Source of the DNA: Schizochytrium sp. TIO01
Taxonomy: Eukaryota; Sar; Bigyra; Thraustochytrida; Thraustochytriidae
Direction of reading: 5' to 3'
Assembly: GCA_004764695.1 (NCBI GenBank)
Contig: SMSO01000034.1
Span: forward strand, 2,550,501-2,614,500
Length of the DNA: 64,000 nucleotides
The notes under the pieces were generated by a model that searched no databases, was not told the origin of the DNA, and worked only from the letters and a program-made list of their open reading frames with translations. Positions within the stretch are counted from its first letter, which is position 1; every line of letters starts with the position of its first letter. Shown piece by piece: positions 7,152 through 18,570 of this stretch. Position numbers and translations under genes: made by a program.

Positions 7152-8817
7152 TCTTGATTCCAACGAAATCGGCGATGAGGGCGCAAAAGAACTCGCAAAG
7201 GGACTCGCAGAATGTGGGAAACTGGAAAGTTTGAAGTACGTTTTTTTTACTCTACAGGGATGTGCCGTGACAGTTCTTGGTTTATTTCTTTTCTATTTAC
7301 TTCGTTTCATATTTTCATTTTATTTTAGAATAAATGGTGATGAAAAGATAATGGGGAAAGGCTGACTGACTGACTGGCTGACTGACTGGCTGACTGACTG
7401 ATTTGATTTAATTTGATTTGTATTTGATCTGTATTTCCTAACAACGAATATATATTCACAGTCTTGGCTCCAACAAAATTGGTAATGGAGGCGAAGATGA
7501 GGGCGTAAAGGCTCTCGCGAAGGGATTGAAGAAAAGCAACAACCTGAGGTATTTGAAGTACGTTTTTTTAATTCCAAGGATAGCTTGACTCGCTTTCTTA
7601 GAAAGTAAAGGATTGATCGAATCACTGACGGATTGATTGACCTTCTTGTAACCTACAGTCTTCGAGGGAACGCTATTGGCAGAGAGGGCGCTAAGGCCAT
7701 TGCAAGGTCTCTGCACCAGGCATGTGCTCCTGCTACAATCTAGTAAGTTCTACTATCTTTGATGCTCTTGTTGGTGTTGTTGCTACTGCTGCTGGTGGGG
7801 GTGGTGGCGGTGCTGACGTCTCATTGCAGCTTGCGCAGAGCGTTGCCTTCATTGTTGTTGTGGACGTCTTTGAGTGTGCCCATCATTTTTCTAACAGTGC
7901 TCGTTTTCTTCCAACCGTAACACAGTATCTATAATGATTGGGACTACGATGGTTCCTCTGAAAAATTGTTCGCAAAGGTGTGTTATCCCGACGAGGACAT
8001 CAATTCCTCAACAGACGAGGAATCCACAGACGTGGGCTCAACGCCATGCCACGAAGACCACGGAGCTGCTAAAGCGGACGCCAAGCAATGTCTTTTGTGT
8101 ATCGAACAGCACCTGCTTTCTGAGGGTTCCAGCTGCGAACAGGGGCACTTCCTGTGCCGAGGCTGTATCGCAAGCTCACTAGCAGCTGCTGCGCAGCCAC
8201 GTGCATTCGTAGCTGTTGCCGACGATGGAGCAATGATATGCATGGACCCCGATTGTGAAGGAGAGATCGCGGCCCAAGACATTCTTCGCCTTGTGCCAAC
8301 AGCTTTGAATGATCTCTTGAAGATTGCGAAGATGAAGGCGGAAATTGAAGTGTCAGCTCAGGTTGAGCGAGAGACGCAAAGGCGCATAGCAGAATCTCCA
8401 CGCGCCGGTGAACCGAATAATGACGCACAGCGGCATTTGCTGCATATTCAAGAGAAGATCTTGAACACCTTTTGTCCCAACTGTTATGCTATCTTTGACT
8501 ACTTTGACGACTTTCACGGCTGCTGTGCTGTGCAGTGTGGTAATAGCAGTTGCAAACGTTACTTTTGCGCTTGGTGTCTTGAGCATAGCTTCCAGGATAG
8601 GAGAGATTGCTATGCTCATATGAGGACCTGTCCAAAAAGACTCAGTGGAAACTCATACGAGCAAGTTCGTGAGGCATGGCAGTCTCTGCGCGCAGATCGT
8701 TTGCGAGCGTACTGGAATGCGAATGTTCAGAACGAATCAGTTCGAGATGTTCTCAGAGATCAGCTTGCACCTCTGCTGACGCCAGATATCGTCGGCGCTG
8801 GATTTAGATTAGAATAA
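7152..8817 (+). CDS. spliced LRR plus RING/IBR-type zinc-finger protein (putative E3 ubiquitin ligase), 5' end not seen
   Basis: Four exons can be read: 7152-7235, 7462-7557, 7660-7743 and 7926-8817. Introns begin GTACGT, GTACGT and GTAAGT and end in CAG or CACAG; all are phase 2 and the frame closes across each. Each of the first three exons (84, 96, 84 nt) encodes one ribonuclease-inhibitor-type leucine-rich repeat (LxSNxIGDEGAKxLAKGL). The last exon carries a RING-like cluster (CLLC, CEQGHFLCRGC, CMDPDCEG) and an IBR/RING2-like cluster (CPNC, CGNSSC, FCAWC, then H and C). It ends in a helical tail, DRLRAY ... LTPDIVGAGFR. RING-between-RING proteins transfer ubiquitin. No initiator exon is visible upstream, where the virus-like block lies, so the gene may be truncated or the first exons unrecognised. 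The tail is shared with the protein at 60038-61432. Confidence 0.7.
7361..7400. repeat. GACTGACTGGCT microsatellite inside an intron
   Basis: A 12-bp unit (GACTGACTGGCT) is repeated about three times within the intron between the first and second visible LRR exons. TTGATTTAATTTGATTTG follows immediately. Confidence 0.85.
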
Positions 8818-8889
8818 GACTTCTCAGAGATCAGCTCACATCTCTGCTGACACCAGATATCGTCGGCGCTGGATTTAGATTAGAATAAG
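8750..8889 (+). repeat. imperfect tandem duplication of the gene's 3' end
   Basis: Bases 8750-8818 (the last codons and stop of the LRR-RING/IBR gene) are repeated at 8821-8889 with a few substitutions, a period of 71 bp. The second copy lies after the stop codon and does not extend the protein. Confidence 0.85.
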
Positions 8890-11800
8890 ATTTTAATAGA
8901 TTTAAATTTACAGAACTGCATTTCTCGATGAACTCTTTCAGTTTGCCTGCAGAGAAACAATCGTTAAGTATCTTGTTTTTTTACGTTTGCAAGGCCTCAG
9001 AGAGTACAGCAAAAACTCGCTCTAAGAGTCGAAGCTTTCGTCTTTATACTATGGTAGACAATCGAATCCAGACGGACGAAAGGGAGGAGCGTCAAATCCT
9101 GATACTGAGCCGTCTCGGCGACCTTTTCCATCTCTCTTTCTGCAACTTGCCTCATCCATTAGATGAAACGAGCTGCCCGAGTTCGTTCTGCTCCTCTCTT
9201 ACGCCCTGTTTTTCATACCCTTCAGTAGAACATCGCTTCATTTGCCCTCCCCTTTAAAGAAGATTGGCGTCTTCGTGTTATAAATTCATCAGAATTGATC
9301 GGTAGGTCAGTACCTAACCACTCGCTAACATGCAGGTAGCTTGGCTTCCCATGGTTAGGTTGGTTCACATGATTTCATTCTCTTGCCAGAATTCCGAACG
9401 ATGGCGAATCGTGCTCATCATGAACACAGCTTCGCTCCAGCCAAACATAGACTCCCATGCCGCAGTCATGCAGGTAGCACAGCAGCTTGACGAACTTGCC
9501 CTGATATCTGTCTCTTGCGAAATCTTCCCAGGAAGCAGAATGTCGAGATAGTTGTTTGTGCTCATCAACGACGACTTGCCGATAAGCAACGCGGCCCTTA
9601 CTAACTTTCTTAGACCTGGGCTTTCCCAAAGGAAAAAGAGTTGCGCACCGATTAGAACCCGTTCTATTATGAGACACGTATTGCCGAGCAGAGTTTTAGA
9701 ACCAAGTGTTCCAGATGTGCATTTCTGATTTTAAACTTGAATAAATAAAAAAAAATGAAGACAACTTTCGAAACCGAACGAACTTAATAATATTTCATGG
9801 GCGGCGAAGAAGAGGTTTGATAGCTCAGAGAAACAAACTTTTTCTTGTTCTGTCAATTGTCAGCTATAACAGCGCTTCACGATCTAGGCAGCCTTCTCGA
9901 AGGCGTCTAGTCCCGCGACATCCTCTGCAAACTTTGAAAATCACACTCTCCCTTTCGCTTCTATGGGGCCACCTCAACTACCTCCGTACTACTTTTCTTA
10001 CGTTACTATGATCAAAGTAGCACACTGAGATAGCCAGCCTCGGTTTTCCATGGTTTCTCCTCCCGCGGACATTTTTCCAGACTTTAAGTGCTACCAGTGT
10101 ATCGTATTTCTATACGTTTCTTGTCGCTGCCACAAAAGGCTCACCTCACGTCACGCAGTGATTGAGGTTTGCTGGTCTCTGAAGTTGTCTTGATCACCTA
10201 TTAGGTTGAAGGAACCCCCAGTGGCATAAGAGTTATGATGATGTTTTTTGGGGGGGGTTTCCTTAGGCAATTCCTACGAATCTTGCCTAGTTGAGCCTAT
10301 TATATTAGTTCAACTATGGACCACATAGGTATCGCACGGTCGTTAGATCAGCTCAGTATAATTAAACATCATAAAAGAAGGTTAGATTCGCATAGAAGTC
10401 CATCATCCCATTCTTCTTCGAAGAAACATTTTTTATTTTTTTATTTTTCTCCTTCTGAAGGCGCCTTTCTGCCTTCTTTCCTTTGAAAAGGCATTTAGAG
10501 CGGTTCCTTCAGAGGGGTATTCAAGAAAGGACAGAGAACAACCACCAACAACCTTGTCCTTTAGAAAAATAAAAAGCACGGCATAGTCATGGGAGTCTCA
10601 ATACAACAATTGATCGGTCAGTAATTCCTGGGCACCGCTCGCTTAGTCCCGTCACTGTGAATCATTCATTGTTTGCGCCTTTAATCACAAAGATAACAAC
10701 GATGCCGTGGGTTTTTCTATTTGAACCGCTCAGCACCATTTTCATCTTGTACATTTGTTCATCATGATAGCCCAAAAGCAGGTATCAGAAATGCGCGTTC
10801 CGGAAGTTTTAATCTTAAACTTAAAATTGCTGCGGCCGTGTCCGAGGCAAACGAGCGAACCAACTATCCACAGAAAGGATAGCTAGAAGCCACTATATAA
10901 GGTTAGTTAAAAGCCAGTTGCATTTGCTAGGTAGCATAAAAATTGTGAAGAATTCAGAGAAACTCTCCCTGAGTCTTAACTGCCTCTGGGAAAAGACGAA
11001 GTCATCATTACCCTGCATAAAATTTAAAGCAAACCAACTTATGATATGACGTTCTTTTAAAATTAGTTGGTGTGGCCTTCATTGTATTTTATTTTATTTT
11101 ATTTCTTGGAAATAAGTGTTTCTGTCTTTCCGCGGTTAGTTTGGTTCATTTCTTCGCTTGGCCAAGCCGAGAACCAGAACAGCTCTCCATATTGGCGAAT
11201 ATCAAGTGCTATCAACTCTTCCCAGAATATTCTTACAAACATGGAGAGCTCTTTCTTAGATGCTAATACTAAATAAGAGAGCCCTGAGTGAAACACGATC
11301 ACTCCGTCAGACAGTTGGTTCACTCATGAATCATTTCCTCTTCACCCTGGGCTACCTCGTACACATTAATTATCATTTCTAAGAACAAAAAAAATCCATC
11401 TCTTTTTTTTTCTTTTCTTTTTTTGTTCCTAATAACAATATACTTAGCAAATATATGAATATACGATAGTAAAGTTTTGGAACGGGCATTACATATAAAA
11501 ACTAAAAAATAGTTTCTCTGATTCATTAAAGAGTTGCAGAATACCTGACGAAGTGATGCTTTTCTTTGTCTTTGCCTTTGCCTTTTCCTTTGACTTTTCC
11601 TTTTTATATTAGATTAAATTAAAATTTTAATGCGATGGAAATGATTTTTGTGTCAAGTCATGTCTCTTTCAAGTCCAACGGTTCATACTCTTCTAAATAC
11701 AGCCGAGTTAACAGGAGAGGGAGAGAAATGCCGATAGCCCATGCTCTTCGTTCGGAAGCTTCTGTCAAGTAATTTGTTTCTTTGCGCGAGAGAAAATGAG

Positions 11801-13732
11801 GAATAGTGCCCAAGTCCTTGCTGCTCATTCAGCAAAAAAAAGTCTCTTCAAAGGAACAAGAGATGTTCTTTTATTCTCTTTCTTTATTTAAACCAAATAA
11901 TGGGCTGCTGTCTGAAACCACTTCCAGAGGAGCATATGCATATACACATCATCAGAGTGACCCTTCTCAAAACGGTGGTTAGAAACTCAGAAATACTGGC
12001 GGAATCTTTTCCTTTCTGTACCACCTGATCTTCAGAATTGTTGGCGAATCCAGAGTACAAATGAAGCCAAATTTAACCAAAGGTAAAGTAGTGTAATAAA
12101 GACAACAGCACAAGTAAAATGTCTATTTAAAGATAAGTACTTCGATCATACGGTGGCTAATTAATTTTTTAAAAAATTTATTTTAATTACAAAGAATAAT
12201 TTTGCACACAGTAGGCTTTACAGCTTTAAAAACAGATCGTCACTGCTCCTCACCTTTGGAGACAACGTAGTAAAAATATATAGAGACTAAATAACATGTG
12301 TTGTATCTTTTAGTTAGATGCATAAACAACCATGGCATAAATACACAAAATGAGATTGAGCAACGCTCGCAGAATGGCCGACTACCCACTACCAGTTGAA
12401 ACGAGAACGATGACTTGGTTTCCACTGATTCTTTGTATGTTATTTTTAGAATCATGAATTTCTCCCGCAATGTCTCACCTCTTTTAAAACTCTCGCCATA
12501 GTACAGAATGGTACCATACCTCCTAGTCACTTTTTATTTCCCCCAAGTGTTCAGTTGTTAGATTAAAAAGGTTTTAATTAAAAAAATAAAGATATTTTTA
12601 TCATACCTTGAAAATTATTTTTTATAACACTTCTTGTGAAGAGCGCGTGAACTTTCTGACTGTGGGGCTGTGTGGAAAGTCTTTCTTTCATAAACTTCTA
12701 ACCTTTTGAAGTCATGAGGTACGCGCATATACCTTTCTATGGTTTTAAGGGCTCGAATAGATTGCGATGAAAAATCATGTAAACATATATTAAATGCAGT
12801 TAGAGTTGCCCCGCCGAAACATTCTCTCGTAGATTCTGAGGTTGTGTTGTACGATAGACGAATTCAATCGATCGACTTTTACTTTTCCCAGAATGTTCCT
12901 AGGAAAGAGACTTTGATTTTGGTATAGTTAGTACCCCTCCTTTCCTTGGTCGCTTGCATCAACGGCGGCCGCAGTTAATCACCGCGGGCCTTGGGGCTTA
13001 AACTTGAATGTTAAACTATGTTGTCTGGACTTTCACTAGACTTCACTCGTGGGTCGCCACAGGGGTTGTCTCTGGCTAGACATGATCTTGTCTAGCAGCT
13101 TCAGTCTAGCCGCAATCAATTTTAATCAAAAGAAAGAGCTTAAAGGCTGTCGTTCTTGCTGCTTTTGATTTGGGACTGCCGCAATTGGGCCACCAGCAGA
13201 ACACTTGCATTTTCTTTTAAAGAAGTTTCTTCGTAGAGGTATCGAAATAGGCATTGAAAAAGCAAAGAACGGAAACTCGTTTTCAGAAAACTGGAAATCG
13301 ATGGAATGGCATGAAAGAAACCTCGTGGAACTGCAGCAGCTGAGATTTAGGGGTCAGAACAGTTTATCATGAAAACATACCTTTGGACGCTAGCAGCATT
13401 AGAATCTCTCTCGCTCTCTCCAGATCTTTCTCTCTCTAAGCGTGGACATCTGCTAGTCTCCCAGAACGTTTCTTTTGATTTAGGGTCGCTCGTTCGTTGT
13501 TCGCTGTTGGTAAGTAGGACCTCCAATGTGATGATTGCGTGTGCATCACATAAAGCCAACTTCTCAAGCTTCTCGTTTGAAGCAAATCCCTTTCGAAGAG
13601 ATCGAGGGCTGAGAGCACGCGCCCTGGAACAAGCAGGCTGGCTGCGTTGTCAAGAGCTGCGCCCAGACGTATCGGAGACCGAAGCGATTGAGGACTTCAC
13701 GCGGGCACGAACTTGCGAGTATTCTCTTCAAT
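8890..13732. other. 4.8-kb gene-poor interval
   Basis: No open frame here has domain content, biased composition or length that argues for a gene; the longest (about 100 codons on either strand) look like chance frames. The interval contains AT-rich tracts (about 11090-11105, 11380-11425, 11600-11635, 12160-12200, 12570-12600) and a G-run near 10250. I see no LTR, transposase, tRNA or rRNA. It may hold long UTRs or non-coding transcripts that cannot be seen from sequence. Confidence 0.5.
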
Positions 13733-14341
13733 ATGGCTGGAGGAACCGCCAAGTATACAGCCGATTTTTTAGACCAATGCGCGGAAGGCTTCACTTCAAA
13801 AGGCCAAGTTGCCTTCTATCAGGCGTGTATAGGGCGTGCGATGGCTTACGTGCAAGAGCTTAGAAATTGCGTTGCTACTGCCCGTGATCCAGCTGCTCTT
13901 GGTCCTGGAAATCATCAGATTCCATTCATGGTGCGCGACATCCTCCTGCTGTGCTTCTCATGCCTCGATAGCTCAATCCACCTGCTTAAAGAGAACGGTC
14001 TTCTCAAACATAACCCCAAGAAGGACAACTTCATGGCGTCATTTGCTGCAGAGGACTTCACCGATCACAATGGTGATCTTTTCAATCCTTGGAAAGACGT
14101 GGCTGAGCATTACGCCTTGGACGACAACGGCAATAAGCTCTTCAAGACGAACCATCTGTGGAACACGCTAAAGCATTATGGAATGCTTACAATGAGCATC
14201 ATCACTCTTCCAGATGGTCAGTCTCAACTCCTGAAATTTAACAAGATCGAGGGGCTAAATGTTGTGACTTTTTTGGATGATTTTTGCGACAAGGTCAAAG
14301 CTTGGGTGGACAAGCTCTCCGAGAAGATATGGAAATTATAG
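13733..14341 (+). CDS. hypothetical soluble protein, about 202 residues
   Basis: I choose the Met at 13733 (MAGGTAKYTADFL) because the sequence becomes evenly composed and helix-forming there. An upstream in-frame Met at 13688 adds 15 residues. The product is a globular, mainly alpha-helical protein with several cysteines (in AEGFTSKGQ-adjacent and LLLCFSCLDSS segments). It has a DDNGNKLF turn that resembles a calcium-loop fragment but is not a full EF-hand, and an amphipathic C-terminus. There is no signal peptide or membrane segment. I recognise no family. It stands alone between two long gene-poor intervals. Confidence 0.55.
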   Translation: MAGGTAKYTADFLDQCAEGFTSKGQVAFYQACIGRAMAYVQELRNCVATARDPAALGPGNHQIPFMVRDILLLCFSCLDSSIHLLKENGLLKHNPKKDNFMASFAAEDFTDHNGDLFNPWKDVAEHYALDDNGNKLFKTNHLWNTLKHYGMLTMSIITLPDGQSQLLKFNKIEGLNVVTFLDDFCDKVKAWVDKLSEKIWKL

Positions 14342-15852
14342 ACATCGAACCTCATCTCTGCCCCGTTTTCGATGCGACAACTCTACCAGAAGCGTGTAAA
14401 TGTTGCCAACGAAGCCTCGCTGCTACCACGATGCTATGCAAAGACTCCTGTCTGCCATTGGTTTCGCATTCCCGCTATTCTAAAGGGGCCACTTCAGCTG
14501 CAGAAGAATGAAGGCCCCAGTAAAAGAGTTTCGAGGCTCTCACTATCTATTCATTCTGCTCTGGGCTCGTTGAAAAGGGGGGTCAATATATATCTCTAAA
14601 GCATTTTTTTTCTCTTTTAAAACATTTTTTAATTAAAATAATTTAAACTAACAATAAAAATGAATAAATGAAACTTGGATATATATCCTTGGGCGAAAAC
14701 TCAAACCAAAACAGGCGCTCAACATTGGGCTCTTGGGTAGTTTGACTAGGTAGCTTTGAAAGGCAATAGGTGGTGAGGGCGAATTGAATAAATATGTATT
14801 TCCCTTTTTTAGTATTGAAAAGGGAAAATCCGTCAGAGTTCAGGTCAGTGAGGCGTTATCAACGACCAGGAAAGAACGGTGAACCATCCCAGAATGCCCT
14901 TTCTTCGGAAGATTACAAGTCCATCAAACAAATGCCCGCCAGCACATGTTTCTAATTTGAAGTGGTCCTGTGTACGGTCCGCCGTTATGTCAGGGTTGCC
15001 CAATCTCGCTTTGAAAACCGGCGGCGTGGTTGCTTAAGCATCCAATTTAAAGAGGTGCAGAGGCTGCTTCGTCCATGTTCGCAAATACGCTGATGGTTGT
15101 CTTTCGGTTGAAGATTCATCACTCAATAGATAAATTCATCTTCATCGCTCGCCGTCGAATGCGTATTAAACAAAACAAAACAATTACAATAACGCCCAGA
15201 AATAGCCTCTCAGACTCTGGTAGAACTAAGGGCCTCTAATTAGAATTAAATTTTTAATTAATATAAATTTAAAAAAAAAACTCTTCATCTTTGGAAGATA
15301 GCTAACTACCGTTGGGTGGGACTGCGTTCAAGATCATTGATTGACCGAAATCATTATTGCTAACTACGGCCGCTCTGTTCTAAAATAGATGTCGTCTAAA
15401 TGGTATTGTTGTTCTTTTCATCAAACACTCCGGCAAGATACGAAGCGACCCCTTCCGTATCGATGCGTACACCAACTAGATCAGGTTTTTCCTCTTTTAA
15501 ATTGTCACATACAAGAACCATATCAGCGAGCTTATGCCAGCACCCGAAATCACTAGGTAGGATTATTTGTCAGATACGGAATTTCTTCTAGAATAATCAC
15601 ACAGAACTTTCCATTCCCGTTCCGACGGTTTATTAAATTAATGATGAAGAGCTGCACTCCTGAACATTCTCACTACTTAACTACCATGAAATCGTCCCAT
15701 TAAATCTATGATGGCTTTGGCATGGTGGTTTATCTGTCAATAAACCTGATTCTTGGAGCGTTGAGCAGCAAAACCGAATTAGAAGACTCAAGGTCATAGA
15801 AGGCAGAGCGAAAGGGGAACAAGAATATATTGCAGCGTATTGCGGCAGAGAG
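14342..15852. other. 1.5-kb interval without recognisable genes
   Basis: It contains AT-rich stretches around 14605-14670 and 15235-15285 and only short chance frames. No repeat or RNA gene could be supported. Confidence 0.5.
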
Positions 15853-16776
15853 ATGAGCGAGGGTAGCTCCATGAACCTTCATGACTCCAGAGGAGCTCGA
15901 GCAGCACTCCATGAAGCTATGAGTGCTGCCATTTCTGGCGTTGGCACCATCGACAGCCAAACTAACGGCTCGCCGGATGTACAAACCACTGGAACCGAGA
16001 CGCAAGCGAGCGAGCCATCTGTCAATGGGCATGTTATAGAAGAACTTGCAAACCAAGAGCTAATCAATAGACAAATGGTTGAACTCGAGTTAAAGGATGA
16101 AGAAGCAAAGACAGGTCAAGTGGAGGGCTGTGCTGCATCGATACAGCACGAGGTTGAGGTCTACGGACAGCCTGTTGAGGTTGCGATTAAGAGAGAAGAT
16201 GCAGAAGAGGCCGCACCAGCCAGCTGTGCAAGCGAAGCTAAGAAAGAAGCGGGGCAGCCTGATGCATGTTGTGACGAGAAAAAGGTGCAAAAATACGTCG
16301 AGATTGATGGCCCATGTTATGTGAATGTCGACATTTGTTCCATCAGTGGTCAAGCAGCCAAACCTTCCCAATTCAGTAGTCGTGTTGGTCCATCGTTGAT
16401 GAGAATGCTCCTTGGATTTAGAGAAGACGGTTTTGATAGAAATATACTTCAGGAACTTCAACCATTCAACCCCCGCGCGAAGAAGGGGTTCCCTTCTGAT
16501 CGTATTGATGAGCTTCATCCTGTAACCCAAAAGGGCTTACTTCACCTTCTTGGCTTCAACTCCATCGGTCAATATGAAGCAATCCACTTGGCATGTTTCC
16601 CTCAGAGAATCATGTTGGAAATTGCTGGTAAGCTATCCGATGTGGCTCAAACCAACGGTGGTATGCGTGGCTATGTGAAATTTAACATTTCTCGCAATGA
16701 TACTTACTATACTTTCCCAATGCCAGTAAATACAACTCTAGCAGAAGTTGAAGCGCAAATGCGCCACAATCACTAA
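15853..16776 (+). CDS. hypothetical protein with acidic low-complexity N-terminus and globular C-terminus
   Basis: The protein has 307 residues. Residues 1-150 are Ala/Glu/Gln/Ser-rich and probably disordered, with several lone cysteines. Residues 150-307 are globular (about YVEIDGPCYVNVDICSIS onward) and include LLGFREDGFDRNILQEL and a C-terminal section ending in TLAEVEAQMRHNH. A second in-frame Met (MNLHDSRG) lies six codons downstream. No membrane segment, signal peptide or known motif is visible. The composition change suggests a disordered regulatory region before a folded domain; the function is unknown. Confidence 0.6.
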   Translation: MSEGSSMNLHDSRGARAALHEAMSAAISGVGTIDSQTNGSPDVQTTGTETQASEPSVNGHVIEELANQELINRQMVELELKDEEAKTGQVEGCAASIQHEVEVYGQPVEVAIKREDAEEAAPASCASEAKKEAGQPDACCDEKKVQKYVEIDGPCYVNVDICSISGQAAKPSQFSSRVGPSLMRMLLGFREDGFDRNILQELQPFNPRAKKGFPSDRIDELHPVTQKGLLHLLGFNSIGQYEAIHLACFPQRIMLEIAGKLSDVAQTNGGMRGYVKFNISRNDTYYTFPMPVNTTLAEVEAQMRHNH

Positions 16777-17196
16777 AGACGACTTTTGTCCATCTCTTTG
16801 TAGAGATTAATAAATAAGATTATGCTTCTTTTATGATGGTATTAAGGTTTCGAGGTTTAGTGCTACCTTCATTACTCCTCACAGCTTGAATTATATTCAC
16901 AACACTTGGGTTTGGTACTACGCACCATATCATAGCCACACCTCATTGAAACGCTCCGGCCGTGTTATCGCTCCAACGACTAATCACTCAAACGATCACG
17001 CTAATTGATGGGAACTGCGATAGGGTAATAATACTTTCCCCACTAGCTGAGCGAGAGAATACTTCAAACCATCTTGTTATGTTCTGTGACAATGAGAAAG
17101 TTAATTGTGATCTACTTTGTATCACGAGTACAATTTAATTCTATCTTAGTTCTCTCTGTTTCCATCGTTCTTACTGTTCTCCAAATTCAGTGTTCT
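16777..17196. other. gene-free spacer before the duplicated segment
   Basis: Contains a short AATAAATAA-like sequence at about 16808 that could serve the upstream gene's 3' end. No coding region or repeat recognised. Confidence 0.4.
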
Positions 17197-17715
17197 CAGT
17201 TCAATTAGCACGAGTTAGCTTGCATGTGCAAATGCCAGCACAGTAGCTTCACACGACACTCCAGTCGCCGTGAACCTGGTTCTTCTTGCGCTCTCCGGCC
17301 GTTCTCACTTGGTTTCAATATTGGCCATGTACTCTGTAAACCATGACCAATTGACTGACTTATTCAAGGCAACTCACTAGCTCACTACCTTGCTAGCAAA
17401 TGTGAAGACCAACAATACTCGAGAAAGTAGATAGGGTATTACGAGATACGCACAAGGACAAAGAAATTGAAGAACGCCTACCATTGAAGAGCTAATGGTG
17501 TAAACATCATTTTTCACAAAACAAACACTTGTAATTTATAAGTCAGGATTGGGGGCATCGGAGATCGCCATCATACAGTGAGAAAGATCGCTCGAACTAT
17601 CTGTGTCATCGCGATGACAGATGTTTCAATTTAAACACCAAACATGGCGTGGGAGGAGGGAATGCGGGGAATATACGTGCATCGCGATGGATGGCATCGC
17701 AGGAACGATTTGAGT

Positions 17716-17733
17716 ATGCATCGTACGATGCAT
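17716..17733. promoter_or_regulatory. 18-bp perfect palindrome upstream of the truncated coiled-coil gene
   Basis: ATGCATCGTACGATGCAT is its own reverse complement and lies 104 bp before the ATG at 17838. The equivalent site in copy 2 (21239-21256) differs at the two central bases (TA versus CG) yet remains palindromic. Confidence 0.6.
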
Positions 17734-17837
17734 GAATCGGGAAATGCCGAATACATCAGCAGCAATTCCGAAACCAGCAAACCAGCAAACACCAAACCCA
17801 AAAATCATTAGCCGAAACAAGAACCAAGAACCAAAAC

Positions 17838-18514
17838 ATGTCAGGCACAGATACAGATGATGATCACGAAGCACTGAAGGATGATGTAATGAACATGTTG
17901 AAGGGCGCGAGTGAGAAACTTCTTTCAGTGAGCTCTGATCCAGACCATACCAAGGTTGCTTCGGACTTTGAGCAGACATGCGTTACTCAGGTCAAAAGAC
18001 TTTGCCAAAAGATTGAATTCTTGCAATCGAACTGCTCTATAAAGGAACTAAGAATGAAGACTATCTGCGACGAGGCAGAGAAGGATCGCAAAGCCTTGCT
18101 TGTCGAACAAAAGGATCATGAGGCCACCAGAGAAGCGCTAAGAACAGCAAATCATCAGGGCCAAAAGTGGCAGCACTTGTTTCATGCCGAACAAAGTGCT
18201 GCTTCTGCACTCCAAGAAAAGCTTGTCGACGCCAAAGAAGCGCACCAAACAACCAGGGCTTCTCTGGAGACAATTCAGAGCATTAAAGACTTTCATTCCA
18301 ATGTCTTAGATAAGCTGTCTGAAGATCAGCTCAAAATGACAGCCAATTTGGGCATGAATGGGGAAGCTCAAGAAAAGATGTTTACGGCCATCATCCAGCT
18401 AAATCGCACCATCAGAGCCGTACTACGAAGCCATGAATTCGTGAACCTATCATAGAATAAAGTGCTTGAGGTCGGAGAACAGGCACTCGAGGCGACTAAA
18501 AATGCTCTTTGGAG
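17838..18514 (+). pseudogene. truncated duplicate of the coiled-coil gene at 21361
   Basis: The first 205 codons closely match the intact gene at 21361 (same MSGTDTDDDHEALKDD start). A TAG at 18453-18455 replaces the Leu codon TTG of the intact copy. Similarity continues in frame past the stop until 18514, where it ends abruptly in unrelated sequence containing a histone H3 start relic. A 205-residue product could still be made, so it may be a truncated gene rather than silent. The ORF keeps the helical N-terminal region but loses most of the AH-x-AT repeats. Confidence 0.75.
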
Positions 18515-18570
18515 GTTTTAGACGCCGCCGCGAGGGATCTGCCTACGAGCGGGGGCTTGCCACCGATAAA

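Larger units (their letters stand above)
17197..18514 (+). repeat. segmental duplication, copy 1 (truncated)
   Basis: This segment matches 20517-22037 from CGAGTTAGCTTGCATGTG through the first third of a coiled-coil gene, ending at CTCTTTGGAG. Similarity is high in the coding part (isolated substitutions) and in most of the upstream region. Copy 1 has a single 43-bp unit where copy 2 has three, and lacks about 120 bp of related sequence there. Confidence 0.9.

Noticed and set aside
7361-7400. CRISPR-like or protein-binding repeat
   Set aside because: The units are contiguous without spacers and lie in an intron; it is a simple microsatellite.
7722-7934. 70-codon plus-strand frame
   Set aside because: It covers the intron between the third LRR exon and the RING/IBR exon, with matching GTAAGT and CACAG splice sites.
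8928-9257. 109-codon plus-strand frame
   Set aside because: Ser/Cys/Leu-rich composition without domain features; follows the duplicated 3' end of the upstream gene and looks like chance.
9375-9677. 100-codon minus-strand frame and its overlapping alternatives
   Set aside because: Several frames of similar length overlap here on both strands; none has a recognisable fold, signal peptide or repeat.
13369-13863. 164-codon plus-strand frame
   Set aside because: Arg/Ser-rich chance frame overlapping the start of the better supported gene at 13733-14341.
16090-16530. 146-codon minus-strand frame
   Set aside because: Antisense of the hypothetical gene at 15853-16776, with Cys/Leu/Arg-rich composition typical of a shadow.
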